Positions 20,983-21,159 of a DNA stretch of 21,159 nucleotides are shown piece after piece. How positions within the stretch are numbered: the stretch's first letter is position 1; the number at the start of each line of letters is the position of its first letter. A program made the translations under genes and the position numbers. Under the pieces are notes generated by a model. It was not told the origin of the DNA, made no database searches, and worked only from the letters and a program-made list of their open reading frames with translations. This DNA comes from a virus. The stretch is taken from the IMG/VR virus record IMGVR_UViG_3300010149_006012, positions 1 through 21,159 of that record; one strand, given 5' to 3'.

Positions 20983-21110
20983 GTTTTCCTTTCACAAGCA
21001 CCACAATAACACAGATAATCTTCTGTAGAATTAGGACATCTTTCTATTTTCTTTTTAATACAATAACTACATTCACATGAAAATTCTTTAGGGGAGTATT
21101 TCGGACACAT
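20964..21110 (-). CDS. Cys-rich microprotein with two CxCxxC motifs, 48 residues
   Basis: ATG 21110 to TGA 20964 on minus. Nine cysteines in 48 residues, including CECSYC (12-17) and CYCGAC (34-39), plus Cys 2, 25 and 44. Two CxCxxC clusters with a Cys between suggest zinc or iron-sulfur binding. Basic tail KKKK. It overlaps DUF3310 by 19 bases and the upstream frame by 23 bases, as is common in compact phage gene strings. No strong Shine-Dalgarno, so moderate confidence. Confidence 0.6.
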   Translation of the reverse strand: MCPKYSPKEFSCECSYCIKKKIERCPNSTEDYLCYCGACERKTCKKKK

Positions 21111-21159
21111 CTTGATTATCTTCTTCTATTAAATCATTAATAGAAAATATTCCCATACC
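21088..21159 (-). CDS. C-terminal end of a gene continuing beyond the window
   Basis: Open frame on minus from the window edge to TAA at 21088, ending IFSINDLIEEDNQDVSEILP. An in-frame ATG at 21156 is inside the window but has no visible ribosome site, so this is more likely the acidic end of a longer protein. Too short for identification. Confidence 0.4.
   Translation of the reverse strand, partial: GMGIFSINDLIEEDNQDVSEILP

Noticed and set aside
1-21159. tRNA genes, CRISPR arrays, insertion sequences, integrase or att sites
   Set aside because: I found no cloverleaf, no regularly spaced direct repeats, no transposase or integrase motifs and no terminal inverted repeats.

Overview
This window looks like part of an AT-rich tailed bacteriophage genome, probably a large myovirus-like phage of a Gram-negative, possibly marine, host. 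The signs are dense small genes in strand-consistent blocks with short gaps, phage-typical families (ATP-dependent DNA ligase, UV endonuclease, SLT transglycosylase, Hsp20, DUF3310, small zinc proteins), many unknown small ORFs and no bacterial housekeeping genes. The host cannot be named from the sequence. A secreted protein with a thrombospondin type 3 repeat region and a Cys + membrane segment + basic tail hints at a host that uses MYXO-CTERM/GlyGly-CTERM-like surface anchoring.

Layout. (1) 1-1040, minus: the N-terminal part of a large protein that begins with a T4-like capsid-targeting/prohead-protease motif. (2) 1120-6043, plus: UV damage endonuclease, then three purine-nucleotide genes (an IMPDH/GMP-reductase family enzyme, PurA, PurB), then an EF-hand protein. 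(3) 6131-7737: small barrel-like protein, SLT lysozyme-like protein, HExxH protein and a basic small protein. (4) 7812-13257: RadA-like ATPase core, membrane protein, MoxR AAA+ ATPase, metallopeptidase/VWA protein, two small proteins and ATP-dependent DNA ligase. (5) 13351-18280: a one-TM protein, a hairpin terminator, a giant protein with a second capsid-targeting-like N-terminus, the thrombospondin-repeat surface protein and small genes. (6) 18347-21159, minus: Hsp20, several small unknowns, a YkuK-like RNase H-fold protein, zinc proteins, DUF3310 and a Cys-rich microprotein. The two strands converge on a hairpin terminator at about 18.3 kb.

Regulation. Eight intergenic sites share one architecture: a 7-base box (RCGTGYA, with one GTGTGTA variant), exactly 18 bases, then TATAAT or TATTAT. 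Seven are on plus and one on minus, each directly upstream of a gene. In seven of the eight the box starts 0-6 bases after (or overlaps) the previous stop codon. This looks like one phage promoter class with a non-standard -35 element. A second element, TTGACGAAAC, lies 21-22 bases upstream of two ATGs (13785 and 17959).

How it may work together. The purine genes would convert GMP to IMP to adenylosuccinate to AMP if the first enzyme is a GMP reductase, which would suit an AT-rich phage. If it is an IMP dehydrogenase, the module controls both exits from IMP. The two proteins with capsid-targeting-like N-termini are candidates for internal virion proteins ejected into the host. The MoxR/VWA pair, RadA core, ligase and UV endonuclease form a remodelling and DNA-repair block.
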